A stretch of DNA of 64,000 nucleotides from Cellulophaga sp. L1A9 (GTDB lineage Bacteria > Bacteroidota > Bacteroidia > Flavobacteriales > Flavobacteriaceae), in contig NZ_CP047027.1 in the NCBI RefSeq assembly GCF_009797025.1, positions 1,984,001-2,048,000 on the forward strand, written 5' to 3'. Below are positions 43,276 to 52,365 of the stretch, in pieces. Within the stretch, counting starts at the first letter, position 1. Every line of letters begins with the position of its first letter. The notes under the pieces were generated by a model. It saw only the letters and a list, made by a program, of their open reading frames with translations. It was not told the DNA's origin and searched no databases. A program made the translations under genes and the position numbers.

Positions 43276-46200
43276 ATGAACAGTTGTACCATAAATTATA
43301 AATTTATTCTACTCATATTTTTATCGACAATTCAATTTGCTTTTGCAAAAGCTGATTTAAATTTTTTCTTTTCTGAAAGAAGTAATGAATCCTTTATAAA
43401 TAGTTTCGAATTTGCTCCACCAACTTTTACAGGTTGCGATACGGCTTCTTTAAATGTTCAAGTAACTTACACTGCCGGCCAATGTGGTGGTATTGTAAAT
43501 TGGAATGCGCCTATTGCTTCAGTGGATGCAGTAACAGTGACAAGTAATTATCAACCTGGTGACAACATTTTGCCAGGAACTACTGCTATAGTCTACCGTG
43601 CGGAGAATGCTGCTGGAGAAGTGGGTATCTGTACTTTTAACGTTACAGTTGAGGATAATGAAAAACCGTTATTTGACACTTTTCCTTCTAATGTTACTTT
43701 AACTGCCGATCCTGATAGTTGCACAGCTACTCATACATGGGTAGAACCAACGGTTTCAGATAACTGTCCTGCGGGCGAGGGTGAGGCGCCTGTTCTTCAG
43801 GATTTTGAATCGGCATTGAATCAATGCTACGTTTTTACCAAAACATCTATTGATAGTGGTGGGCAAATAAATGGAAGTAGAAATTTGATAGCAAACTCAT
43901 TATCTTTAGCTCCGTTTTATACGAGTACTATTGTTACACCTACTATGTATTTTAACGGTGAAGGTGAAATTTCATTTTCCCATTCGATAAATACCGTGGC
44001 AAATAATGCACAAATTCATGTAGATATTTTAGATAGTTCAATGGCAGTTGTCCAAACCGATTTTTTTAGTAAAGTCTATACAGATACAGCCGTTCATCAG
44101 GAAAACATTCCTTTTACGCTAACTGGGAATTACAATATTAGAATTCGCTATTCTTCCACTGTTTTTAATAATACGGCACAAATTGCTTATTTAGACGATT
44201 TACTGTTGCCAGGCACAATTGTTACAAATTTAACGGATACCGCTTGTGAGTTAGCTGAATATTCTGTCATTAGAACCGACGGAAATGGAAAGCTAAATGG
44301 TGACGATTTTGAAATTGGAACGACAATTATTGTGTATCGGGTTTTTGATGCTAATGATCAATTCACAACAAGGTCATTCACAATTACTGTTGAGAATGAT
44401 TTAAATGCACCAACTGGATCCTCAGAATATACTTATTGTGAAGGAAATTTACCTCCAGAAATGAGTGTCACTGTAGATGAATCAGTAGGTGAGACCGCTA
44501 ACTGGTATGATTCTTTAGGAAATCTTGTCGCATCTAATACAACTTCATATACAGCACCAGATAGTACTGAGTTATTTAGAAATTATTCGGTTTATTCGCA
44601 AAACGTAAATGGATGTTCAAGTGATACATTCATTTCTATCGATTTGTATCAATTTCCTTTGCCAGATGCACCAACTGCCAAATCTCCCATTGAATATTGT
44701 GTAGGTGATGCTCCTGTTCCTTTACAAGCATCTGGAGACTCAGGGAATACTTTGCAATGGTACAATGCAGCTACAGGTGGCACTATGTATACGTCAAACC
44801 CTACGCCCAGTACTACAACAGCAGGAAGTACCTTTTACTATGTTGAACAAACGGATATTTATACAGGTTGCATTAGCTCAAGAACAGCCGTAGAGGTAAT
44901 TATAAATGCTTTGCCGGTAAGACCCACCTTGACAGCAAATACTATTACTTATTGTCTAGGAGATACTGCCCAAGAATTAGATAACTATGTTCAGTCAGGA
45001 TCAAACTTAACTTGGTATGATGCAGCTACGGGTGGAAATGAACTTGTAGGAACTACCATTCCTGAAACAACTACAGCTGGTACTACGGATTATTGGGTTA
45101 CTCAAACTGAAACAACCTCTACTTGTGAAAGTACTAGAAGAAGATTGAGAATAATTGTAAATGATCCTCCTATGGTTACGGGCCAACCTCTAAATGCTGA
45201 GATTTGTGAGTTCGAAAACGCTACTTTCACTGCAATAATTTCCAATGCTAGCACCTATCAATGGCAAATTTTTGATGGTTCAAACTGGGTAAACCTAACT
45301 AATGCGAGTCCATATAGTAATACGTCAACTTCTTCACTAGTAATTACAGCTGCGCCTATAACTTTAAATAATACTACTTATAGATTAGTTTCTTCGAGTG
45401 CAACATTAACTTGTGACGATGCATTTTCAGAAGAGAGAGTATTAACCGTAAACCCACAACCGTCAGCACCTACAGTGAGTGATGTTGAGTATTGTGAGAA
45501 CGGTACTGCAAGTGCGTTAACAGCAAGTGGTACAAATATTTTATGGTATACTGTAGCAACTGGCGGAACGGGTAATTCAACAGCACCAACCCCAAGTACT
45601 TTAACTGCAGGTACAACTTCATACTACGTAACACAAACAAATTCTAGTGGTTGTGAGAGTCCACGATCTGAGATTGAAGTAACAGTGTATGCCTTACCAT
45701 CAGCACCCACAGTGAGTGATGTTGAGTATTGTGAGAATGATACAGCAAGTGCCTTAACAGCATCGGGCACAAATTTATTATGGTATACAGTTGCGAGTGG
45801 TGGAACGGGTAGTTCAACAGCACCAACCCCAAGTACAGCATCAGTTGGGAGTACATCTTATTATGTAAGTCAAACGAATGGAAATGGCTGTGAAGGTCCA
45901 CGTTCAGAAATTGAAGTAACGATAAATGCTTTGCCAACAGCACCAGGGGTAACAAGTCCAGTTGTTTATTGTCAAAATGATACACCAAGCGCATTGACTG
46001 CGACAGGTACAAATTTGTTATGGTACACCGTGGCATCTGGTGGAACTGGTAGTTCAACAGCGCCGACTCCAAGCACAACTGCCGTAGGGAATACATCTTA
46101 TTATGTTAGCCAAACAAATGGAAATGGTTGTGAAGGACCTCGTTCAGAAATTATAGTAACTATTAACCCACAACCGTCAGCACCCACAGTGAGTGATGTT

Positions 46201-49200
46201 GAGTATTGTGAGAACGGTACTGCAAGTGCGTTAACAGCAAGTGGTACAAATATTTTATGGTATACTGTAGCAACTGGCGGAACGGGTAATTCAACAGCAC
46301 CAACCCCAAGTACTTTAACTGCAGGTACAACTTCATACTACGTAACACAAACAAATTCTAGTGGTTGTGAGAGTCCACGATCTGAGATTGAAGTAACAGT
46401 GTATGCCTTACCATCAGCACCCACAGTGAGTGATGTTGAGTATTGTGAGAATGATACAGCAAGTGCCTTAACAGCATCGGGCACAAATTTATTATGGTAT
46501 ACAGTTGCGAGTGGTGGAACGGGTAGTTCAACAGCACCAACCCCAAGTACAGCATCAGTTGGGAGTACATCTTATTATGTAAGTCAAACGAATGGAAATG
46601 GCTGTGAAGGTCCACGTTCAGAAATTGAAGTAACGATAAATGCTTTGCCAACAGCACCAGGGGTAACAAGTCCAGTTGTTTATTGTCAAAATGATACACC
46701 AAGCGCATTGACTGCGACAGGTACAAATTTGTTATGGTACACCGTGGCATCTGGTGGAACTGGTAGTTCAACAGCGCCGACTCCAAGCACAACTGCCGTA
46801 GGGAATACATCTTATTATGTTAGCCAAACAAATGGAAATGGTTGTGAAGGACCTCGTTCAGAAATTATAGTAACTATTAACCCACAACCGTCAGCACCCA
46901 CAGTGAGTGATGTTGAGTATTGTGAGAACGGTACTGCAAGTGCGTTAACAGCAAGTGGTACAAATATTTTATGGTATACTGTAGCAACTGGCGGAACGGG
47001 TAATTCAACAGCACCAACCCCAAGTACTTTAACTGCAGGTACAACTTCATACTACGTAACACAAACAAATTCTAGTGGTTGTGAGAGTCCACGATCTGAG
47101 ATTGAAGTAACAGTGTATGCCTTACCATCAGCACCCACAGTGAGTGATGTTGAGTATTGTGAGAATGATACAGCAAGTGCCTTAACAGCATCGGGCACAA
47201 ATTTATTATGGTATACAGTTGCGAGTGGTGGAACGGGTAGTTCAACAGCACCAACCCCAAGTACAGCATCAGTTGGGAGTACATCTTATTATGTAAGTCA
47301 AACGAATGGAAATGGCTGTGAAGGTCCACGTTCAGAAATTGAAGTAACGATAAATGCTTTGCCAACAGCACCAGGGGTAACAAGTCCAGTTGTTTATTGT
47401 CAAAATGATACACCAAGCGCATTGACTGCGACAGGTACAAATTTGTTATGGTACACCGTGGCATCTGGTGGAACTGGTAGTTCAACAGCGCCGACTCCAA
47501 GCACAACTGCCGTAGGGAATACATCTTATTATGTTAGCCAAACAAATGGAAATGGTTGTGAAGGACCTCGTTCAGAAATTATAGTAACTATTAATCCATT
47601 ACCAATAATAAGTACAACAAGCGCACCAACTTGCTCTCCAGATTTAACAACATACTCAATTTCAGTATCGGTTAGTACAGGTACGTTAACGAGTACTGAA
47701 GGCACAGTGGTAAATACTAGTGGTAATGATTGGACCATTTCTGGAGTTACTTCAGGAAATAACATTGTACTTACGGTAACAAACGGAACAACATCTTGTG
47801 AAAATACATTAAATGTTACAGCTCCTGATTGTAGCTGTCCACCAGTTGACGAACCAGTAGCAGACAATGGAGATCAAGAATATTGTGCGGGTCAAAGTAT
47901 TCCAACAATTTCTGTTTTAGTTAATTCAGGAGAAACTGTAGACTGGTACTCAAGCGCTAGTGGAGGTATTGCTTTATCTATTGGATCATTGAGTTATCAG
48001 CCAGCAAGTTTAGGAAGTGGTTCAACTACTTTTTATGCAGAGTCAAGAAATATAACAACAGCCTGTAGGAGTAGTACAAGAAGAGCTGTAAGTATCACGC
48101 AAAATGCATTGCCGGAAGCACCCACAGTGAGTGATGTTGAGTATTGTGAGAATGATACAGCAAGTGCCTTAACAGCATCGGGCACAAATTTATTATGGTA
48201 TACAGTTGCGAGTGGTGGAACGGGTAGTTCAACATCACCAACCCCAAGTACAGCATCAGTTGGGAGTACATCTTATTATGTAAGTCAAACGAATGGAAAT
48301 GGCTGTGAAGGTCCACGTTCAGAAATTGAAGTAACGATAAATGCTTTGCCAACAGCACCAGGGGTAACAAGTCCAGTTGTTTATTGTCAAAATGATACAC
48401 CAAGCGCATTGACTGCGACAGGTACAAATTTGTTATGGTACACGGTGGCATCTGGTGGAACTGATAGTTCAACAGCGCCGACTCCAAGCACAACTGCTGT
48501 AGGGAATACATCTTATTATGTTAGCCAAACAAATGGAAATGGTTGTGAAGGACCTCGTTCAGAAATTATAGTTACCATTAATCCATTACCAACAATAAGT
48601 ACAACAAGCGCACCAACTTGTTCTGCAGATTTAACAACATACTCAATTTCGGTATCGGTTAGTACAGGTACGTTAACGAGTACTGAAGGTACAGTGGTAA
48701 ATACTAGTGGTAATGATTGGACCATTTCTGGAGTTACTTCAGGAAATAACATTGTACTTACGGTAACAAACGGAACAACATCTTGTGAAAATACATTAAA
48801 TGTTACAGCTCCTGATTGCAGCTGTCCACCAGTTGACGAACCAGTAGCAGACAATGGAGATCAAGAATATTGTGCGGGTCAAAGTATTCCAACAATTTCT
48901 GTTTTAGTTAATTCAGGAGAAACTGTAGACTGGTACTCAAGCGCTAGTGGAGGTATTGCTTTATCTATTGGATCATTGAGTTATCAGCCAGCAAGTTTAG
49001 GAAGTGGTTCAACTACTTTTTATGCAGAGTCAAGAAATATAACAACAGCCTGTAGGAGTAGTATAAGAAGAGCTGTAAGTATCACGCAAAATGCATTGCC
49101 GGCAGCACCCACAGTGAGTGATGTTGAGTATTGTGAGAATGATACAGCAAGTGCCTTAACAGCATCAGGCACAAATTTATTATGGTATACAGTTGCGAGT

Positions 49201-51417
49201 GGTGGAACGGGTAGTTCAACAGCACCAACCCCTAGTACAGCATCAGTTGGGGGTACTTCTTATTATGTAAGTCAGACCAATGCCAATGGCTGTGAAGGCC
49301 TACGTTCAGAAATTAGAATAACCATAAATGCTTTGCCGACAGTCGTGGCAAACGCATCAGCAACATCTATATATGCAGGTGAAAGTGTTATTTTAACTGG
49401 ATCGGGAGCATCAAGTTATACTTGGGACAATGGAGCAATTGATGGAGGTTCAGTATCGCCATTGGTAACCACAACTTACACGGTTACGGGGTCAGATAGC
49501 AATTCTTGTGATAATAGCGATAGCGTAACTATAAATGTTTCGGCTACATCCGATTTAAGTTTAACAAAAATTGTTAATGATGCTATCCCAAATGTTGGAT
49601 CAAATGTGACTTTTACATTAGCAGTGACAAATGATGGGCCAATAGATTCCCCAGCAGGGATAATTGTAAAGGATTTATTACCATCAGGATATATTTTTGT
49701 AAGTGATGATTCTAGTGTATCTAATGGAGTTTACCAAGCATCATCAGGAAATTGGATCCTTCCTGCTTTAATGAGTGGTTCATCAGTTTCTTTAGATATC
49801 GTAGCAATAGTAAACGAGCCAAGTTCAGACATTAATCAGTATATAAATGTTGCAGAAATTACAAATACTATCAACTACGACCCAGACAGTATCCCTAATA
49901 ATGATGATGGTGATCAAAGTGAAGATGATGAATCAAGCGTTACAGTAAATCCTCAGGTTATAGATTTAGAGCTCGTAACCACTATTTCAGAAGAAACCGC
50001 CAATCCAGGTGAGCTCATCACAATTTTTGTTGAGGTTTTTAATAATGGAAGTTTCGACGCCACCAATATTGGAATTGAAAATTATATACCAATTGGTTTT
50101 GCTATTAATTCAATAGATAATGGGGGTGTACAGTCAGGAAATATTATCAGATGGAACGGTCTTACAATAAGTGCAGGATCTTCAATAGTATTATCGTTTG
50201 ACGCTCTTGTAAATCTACCTACGAATACTTCAAATGAATATTTCAATAGCGCACAAGTTGTTCAGGTCGCACAATATGATTTAGATTCGTCACCAAATAA
50301 TGATGATGGGGATCAAAGTGAAGATGATGAAGATAATGTGTCTCTAGATTTAATTCCAGCAGACTTAAGCTTGTCTAAAGCTTTAGTTGGTGGTTCAGTA
50401 GCTAGTCCTAATACGGGTGATACTTTAACTTTTGAAATTATTTTAGAAAATAACGGACCAGGTTTAGCAACAAATGTTAGCATTGTTGATGTTGTACCAG
50501 TGGGTTACACTTTCAATAATGTTAATAATGGTGGAGTAATTACTGGTAATTCTATTGAGTGGCAGATAGCTACAGTGCCAGTTGGAAGTCAAACATTTAG
50601 TTATGAAGTTACCGTTAATGCGCCATCTAACGTGTTAGATGAATATAAGAACACGGTGCAGATTACTTCTACAGATCAATTCGATCCTGATTCTTCACCA
50701 AATAATGATGACGGTGATCAGAGTGAAGATGATGAAGCCTTTTTTACTATTGCTTCACCTACTGTAGATCTTGAAGTGAATAAAACAATTGATAAAGATC
50801 AGACTTATTCGGGTGATGTAGTGGTATTTACGATTACGGTGTTAAATAATAGCGCCTATGATGCAACGAATATTGGTATTGAAGATATGCTTCCTGATGG
50901 ATATACCCCTATTAATCATACGGAAAGCTTAGGTACCTATGATGAAAACATGGGTATGTGGGATATTCCTTTGTTGCAAATAGGAGAAACTGCTGTTCTG
51001 CAAGTGACCGTTGGAGTTACCGAAATTGATGACTATACTAACGTAGCAGAATTGGTTTATGTAGACCAATTGGATTTAAATGTTGGTAATGACAGAGATG
51101 AAGTTACCCCGACAGTTACTCAAGAAGAATGTTTGACTGTTTTTAATGAATTTTCTCCAAATAATGATGGCGCAAATGATATCTTTTTTATTGAATGCAT
51201 TGAGAACTATCCTAATAATACACTACAAATATTTAACCGATGGGGAGCTAAGGTTTTCGAGGCAAAAAATTATGATAATACTTGGACTGGAACTTCTAAA
51301 AAAGGACTTAGACTTGGTGCAGAAGAAAAATTGCCTTCAGGGACTTATTATTATTTGTTGAACCTTGGTGATGGTACTGAAAAAACGAGAACTGGATGGT
51401 TATACATTATCAGATAA
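43276..51417 (+). CDS. Giant T9SS-secreted adhesin with HYR, Ig-like and DUF11 repeats
   Basis: A 2713-residue cell-surface protein. A signal peptide (cut near AFA, residue 24) is followed by HYR-type domains (about 48-375), interrupted at about 172-310 by a beta-rich insert. Some twenty Ig-like, CHU_C-associated modules follow (about 376-2090), each with two cysteines and a core like SALTASGTNLLWYTVASGGT. Four DUF11 domains start near 2093, 2230, 2363 and 2498; the first three end in an Asp-rich linker such as PNNDDGDQSEDDE, probably calcium-binding. The gliding-motility C-terminal domain (2619-2713; FSPNNDGANDIF, NRWGAKVF, GTYYYLL) is the type-B T9SS signal. The PorP/SprF gene 23 bp downstream is its expected partner. 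Likely an SprB-like adhesin. The core is built of near-identical DNA repeats. Confidence 0.93.
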   Translation: MNSCTINYKFILLIFLSTIQFAFAKADLNFFFSERSNESFINSFEFAPPTFTGCDTASLNVQVTYTAGQCGGIVNWNAPIASVDAVTVTSNYQPGDNILPGTTAIVYRAENAAGEVGICTFNVTVEDNEKPLFDTFPSNVTLTADPDSCTATHTWVEPTVSDNCPAGEGEAPVLQDFESALNQCYVFTKTSIDSGGQINGSRNLIANSLSLAPFYTSTIVTPTMYFNGEGEISFSHSINTVANNAQIHVDILDSSMAVVQTDFFSKVYTDTAVHQENIPFTLTGNYNIRIRYSSTVFNNTAQIAYLDDLLLPGTIVTNLTDTACELAEYSVIRTDGNGKLNGDDFEIGTTIIVYRVFDANDQFTTRSFTITVENDLNAPTGSSEYTYCEGNLPPEMSVTVDESVGETANWYDSLGNLVASNTTSYTAPDSTELFRNYSVYSQNVNGCSSDTFISIDLYQFPLPDAPTAKSPIEYCVGDAPVPLQASGDSGNTLQWYNAATGGTMYTSNPTPSTTTAGSTFYYVEQTDIYTGCISSRTAVEVIINALPVRPTLTANTITYCLGDTAQELDNYVQSGSNLTWYDAATGGNELVGTTIPETTTAGTTDYWVTQTETTSTCESTRRRLRIIVNDPPMVTGQPLNAEICEFENATFTAIISNASTYQWQIFDGSNWVNLTNASPYSNTSTSSLVITAAPITLNNTTYRLVSSSATLTCDDAFSEERVLTVNPQPSAPTVSDVEYCENGTASALTASGTNILWYTVATGGTGNSTAPTPSTLTAGTTSYYVTQTNSSGCESPRSEIEVTVYALPSAPTVSDVEYCENDTASALTASGTNLLWYTVASGGTGSSTAPTPSTASVGSTSYYVSQTNGNGCEGPRSEIEVTINALPTAPGVTSPVVYCQNDTPSALTATGTNLLWYTVASGGTGSSTAPTPSTTAVGNTSYYVSQTNGNGCEGPRSEIIVTINPQPSAPTVSDVEYCENGTASALTASGTNILWYTVATGGTGNSTAPTPSTLTAGTTSYYVTQTNSSGCESPRSEIEVTVYALPSAPTVSDVEYCENDTASALTASGTNLLWYTVASGGTGSSTAPTPSTASVGSTSYYVSQTNGNGCEGPRSEIEVTINALPTAPGVTSPVVYCQNDTPSALTATGTNLLWYTVASGGTGSSTAPTPSTTAVGNTSYYVSQTNGNGCEGPRSEIIVTINPQPSAPTVSDVEYCENGTASALTASGTNILWYTVATGGTGNSTAPTPSTLTAGTTSYYVTQTNSSGCESPRSEIEVTVYALPSAPTVSDVEYCENDTASALTASGTNLLWYTVASGGTGSSTAPTPSTASVGSTSYYVSQTNGNGCEGPRSEIEVTINALPTAPGVTSPVVYCQNDTPSALTATGTNLLWYTVASGGTGSSTAPTPSTTAVGNTSYYVSQTNGNGCEGPRSEIIVTINPLPIISTTSAPTCSPDLTTYSISVSVSTGTLTSTEGTVVNTSGNDWTISGVTSGNNIVLTVTNGTTSCENTLNVTAPDCSCPPVDEPVADNGDQEYCAGQSIPTISVLVNSGETVDWYSSASGGIALSIGSLSYQPASLGSGSTTFYAESRNITTACRSSTRRAVSITQNALPEAPTVSDVEYCENDTASALTASGTNLLWYTVASGGTGSSTSPTPSTASVGSTSYYVSQTNGNGCEGPRSEIEVTINALPTAPGVTSPVVYCQNDTPSALTATGTNLLWYTVASGGTDSSTAPTPSTTAVGNTSYYVSQTNGNGCEGPRSEIIVTINPLPTISTTSAPTCSADLTTYSISVSVSTGTLTSTEGTVVNTSGNDWTISGVTSGNNIVLTVTNGTTSCENTLNVTAPDCSCPPVDEPVADNGDQEYCAGQSIPTISVLVNSGETVDWYSSASGGIALSIGSLSYQPASLGSGSTTFYAESRNITTACRSSIRRAVSITQNALPAAPTVSDVEYCENDTASALTASGTNLLWYTVASGGTGSSTAPTPSTASVGGTSYYVSQTNANGCEGLRSEIRITINALPTVVANASATSIYAGESVILTGSGASSYTWDNGAIDGGSVSPLVTTTYTVTGSDSNSCDNSDSVTINVSATSDLSLTKIVNDAIPNVGSNVTFTLAVTNDGPIDSPAGIIVKDLLPSGYIFVSDDSSVSNGVYQASSGNWILPALMSGSSVSLDIVAIVNEPSSDINQYINVAEITNTINYDPDSIPNNDDGDQSEDDESSVTVNPQVIDLELVTTISEETANPGELITIFVEVFNNGSFDATNIGIENYIPIGFAINSIDNGGVQSGNIIRWNGLTISAGSSIVLSFDALVNLPTNTSNEYFNSAQVVQVAQYDLDSSPNNDDGDQSEDDEDNVSLDLIPADLSLSKALVGGSVASPNTGDTLTFEIILENNGPGLATNVSIVDVVPVGYTFNNVNNGGVITGNSIEWQIATVPVGSQTFSYEVTVNAPSNVLDEYKNTVQITSTDQFDPDSSPNNDDGDQSEDDEAFFTIASPTVDLEVNKTIDKDQTYSGDVVVFTITVLNNSAYDATNIGIEDMLPDGYTPINHTESLGTYDENMGMWDIPLLQIGETAVLQVTVGVTEIDDYTNVAELVYVDQLDLNVGNDRDEVTPTVTQEECLTVFNEFSPNNDGANDIFFIECIENYPNNTLQIFNRWGAKVFEAKNYDNTWTGTSKKGLRLGAEEKLPSGTYYYLLNLGDGTEKTRTGWLYIIR
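45466..47594 (+). repeat. 714-bp in-frame tandem repeat, three copies
   Basis: Three head-to-tail copies start at 45466, 46180 and 46894; the third breaks off at 47594, 13 bases short. Each is 238 codons and holds three related Ig-like modules. Copies 2 and 3 look identical, and copy 1 differs from copy 2 by a C/T at 45470/46184, with no other change noticed by eye. Identity at silent sites shows very recent expansion or constant homogenisation. The antisense frames over the repeat recur exactly every 714 bp, which confirms the period. Confidence 0.95.
47131..49335 (+). repeat. 987-bp in-frame repeat, two copies plus a partial third
   Basis: Copies begin at 47131, 48118 and 49105. Each full unit of 329 codons includes two of the Ig-like modules of the 714-bp unit, a shorter ISTTSAPTC module and a DEPVADNGDQEYCAG module. 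The third copy drifts after about 49230 and ends near 49335. A few base differences separate the first two copies (for example tcaacaGcacc/tcaacaTcacc and actgGtagt/actgAtagt), so this duplication seems older than the 714-bp one or is less homogenised. The first unit overlaps the last 714-bp copy. Confidence 0.9.
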
Positions 51418-51440
51418 TTGCTGTAAAAATTTAGAAAAAT

Positions 51441-52355
51441 ATGATTAGAAATAAGATATTAACTGTTGCACTATTGTTGTTTGTGTATTGTGTTCAAGGT
51501 CAGCAAGACCCGCAATTTACGCTTTACAACTATAATACAATGACTGTTAATCCCGGTTACGCGGGTTCAAGAGGACATATGGCTGTATTAAGTTTGTATA
51601 GAGATCAATGGGTAGGTATTGATGGTGCACCACGAACAATATCATTAGGTATAGATTCACCTATAGGTCTATTTGATGGAATTGGACTTTCAGTAATCCA
51701 AGATGATATTGGTCCTTCCCAAGAAACATTTATTGATGGAAATTATGCGCATCAATTAATTTTAAATAGGAGAGGAGATAGGCTTGGGCTTGGTGTGAAA
51801 GCTGGTATAAGGATGTTTAGTTTGGACTGGTCAAAAGGTTTGTATAGAGATCAAGATGCGGTGTTCAATCAAAATGTTAATAGTAAAATATTGCCTACTA
51901 TAGGAGCTGGTATTTTTTACTATACTGATAGATCTTATTTAGGAGTTTCAGTCCCAAATATAATCACTAATTTACGTTATGATGAGATTGAAGAAGAAGA
52001 AGCTTCTGAAAAAGTGCATTATTATTTCATCGCTGGTTATGTTTTTGATCTGAATCGGAAATTAAAGTTTAAGCCTTCTGTTTTTGCTAAACATGTTAAC
52101 GGAGCGCCTCTTACTGTTGACACATCAGCAAATTTCTTATTATACGAAAAAGTTAATTTTGGCGTTAACTATAGGTGGGATGAATCTATAAGTGCCTTGA
52201 TGGGTTTTCAGATTACTCCGCAATTCAGCATGGGCTATGCCTATGATTTTACGACCAATAACTTAACGCGGTATAATTCTGGTACGCATGAAATATTCTT
52301 GAGATATCAGTTTTTATCCTTACAAACAATTTTAAAATCCCCAAGATTTTTCTAA
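51441..52355 (+). CDS. PorP/SprF family type IX secretion membrane protein
   Basis: A 304-residue outer-membrane beta-barrel. A signal peptide (ending VQGQ) is followed by QDPQFTLYNYNTMTVNPGYAGSRG, the hallmark of PorP/SprF proteins, and by repeated amphipathic strands to the C-terminus. SprF-type proteins anchor or help export large adhesins with the type-B C-terminal domain, such as SprB in Flavobacterium johnsoniae. It lies 23 bp after such an adhesin and 10 bp before an OmpA-family gene, forming a typical three-gene unit. It is probably specific for the adhesin beside it. Confidence 0.93.
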   Translation: MIRNKILTVALLLFVYCVQGQQDPQFTLYNYNTMTVNPGYAGSRGHMAVLSLYRDQWVGIDGAPRTISLGIDSPIGLFDGIGLSVIQDDIGPSQETFIDGNYAHQLILNRRGDRLGLGVKAGIRMFSLDWSKGLYRDQDAVFNQNVNSKILPTIGAGIFYYTDRSYLGVSVPNIITNLRYDEIEEEEASEKVHYYFIAGYVFDLNRKLKFKPSVFAKHVNGAPLTVDTSANFLLYEKVNFGVNYRWDESISALMGFQITPQFSMGYAYDFTTNNLTRYNSGTHEIFLRYQFLSLQTILKSPRFF

Positions 52356-52365
52356 TTAACCTACT

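Noticed and set aside
45644..48854. Several identical long open frames on the minus strand inside the adhesin gene (150, 138 and 112 codons)
   Set aside because: They recur with the exact 714- or 987-bp period of the DNA repeat and are antisense shadows of the plus-strand gene; the products have odd His/Gln/Leu composition and no family likeness.
45466..49335. Possible CRISPR or satellite array
   Set aside because: Units are 714 and 987 bp, in frame and protein-coding, with no short spacers.
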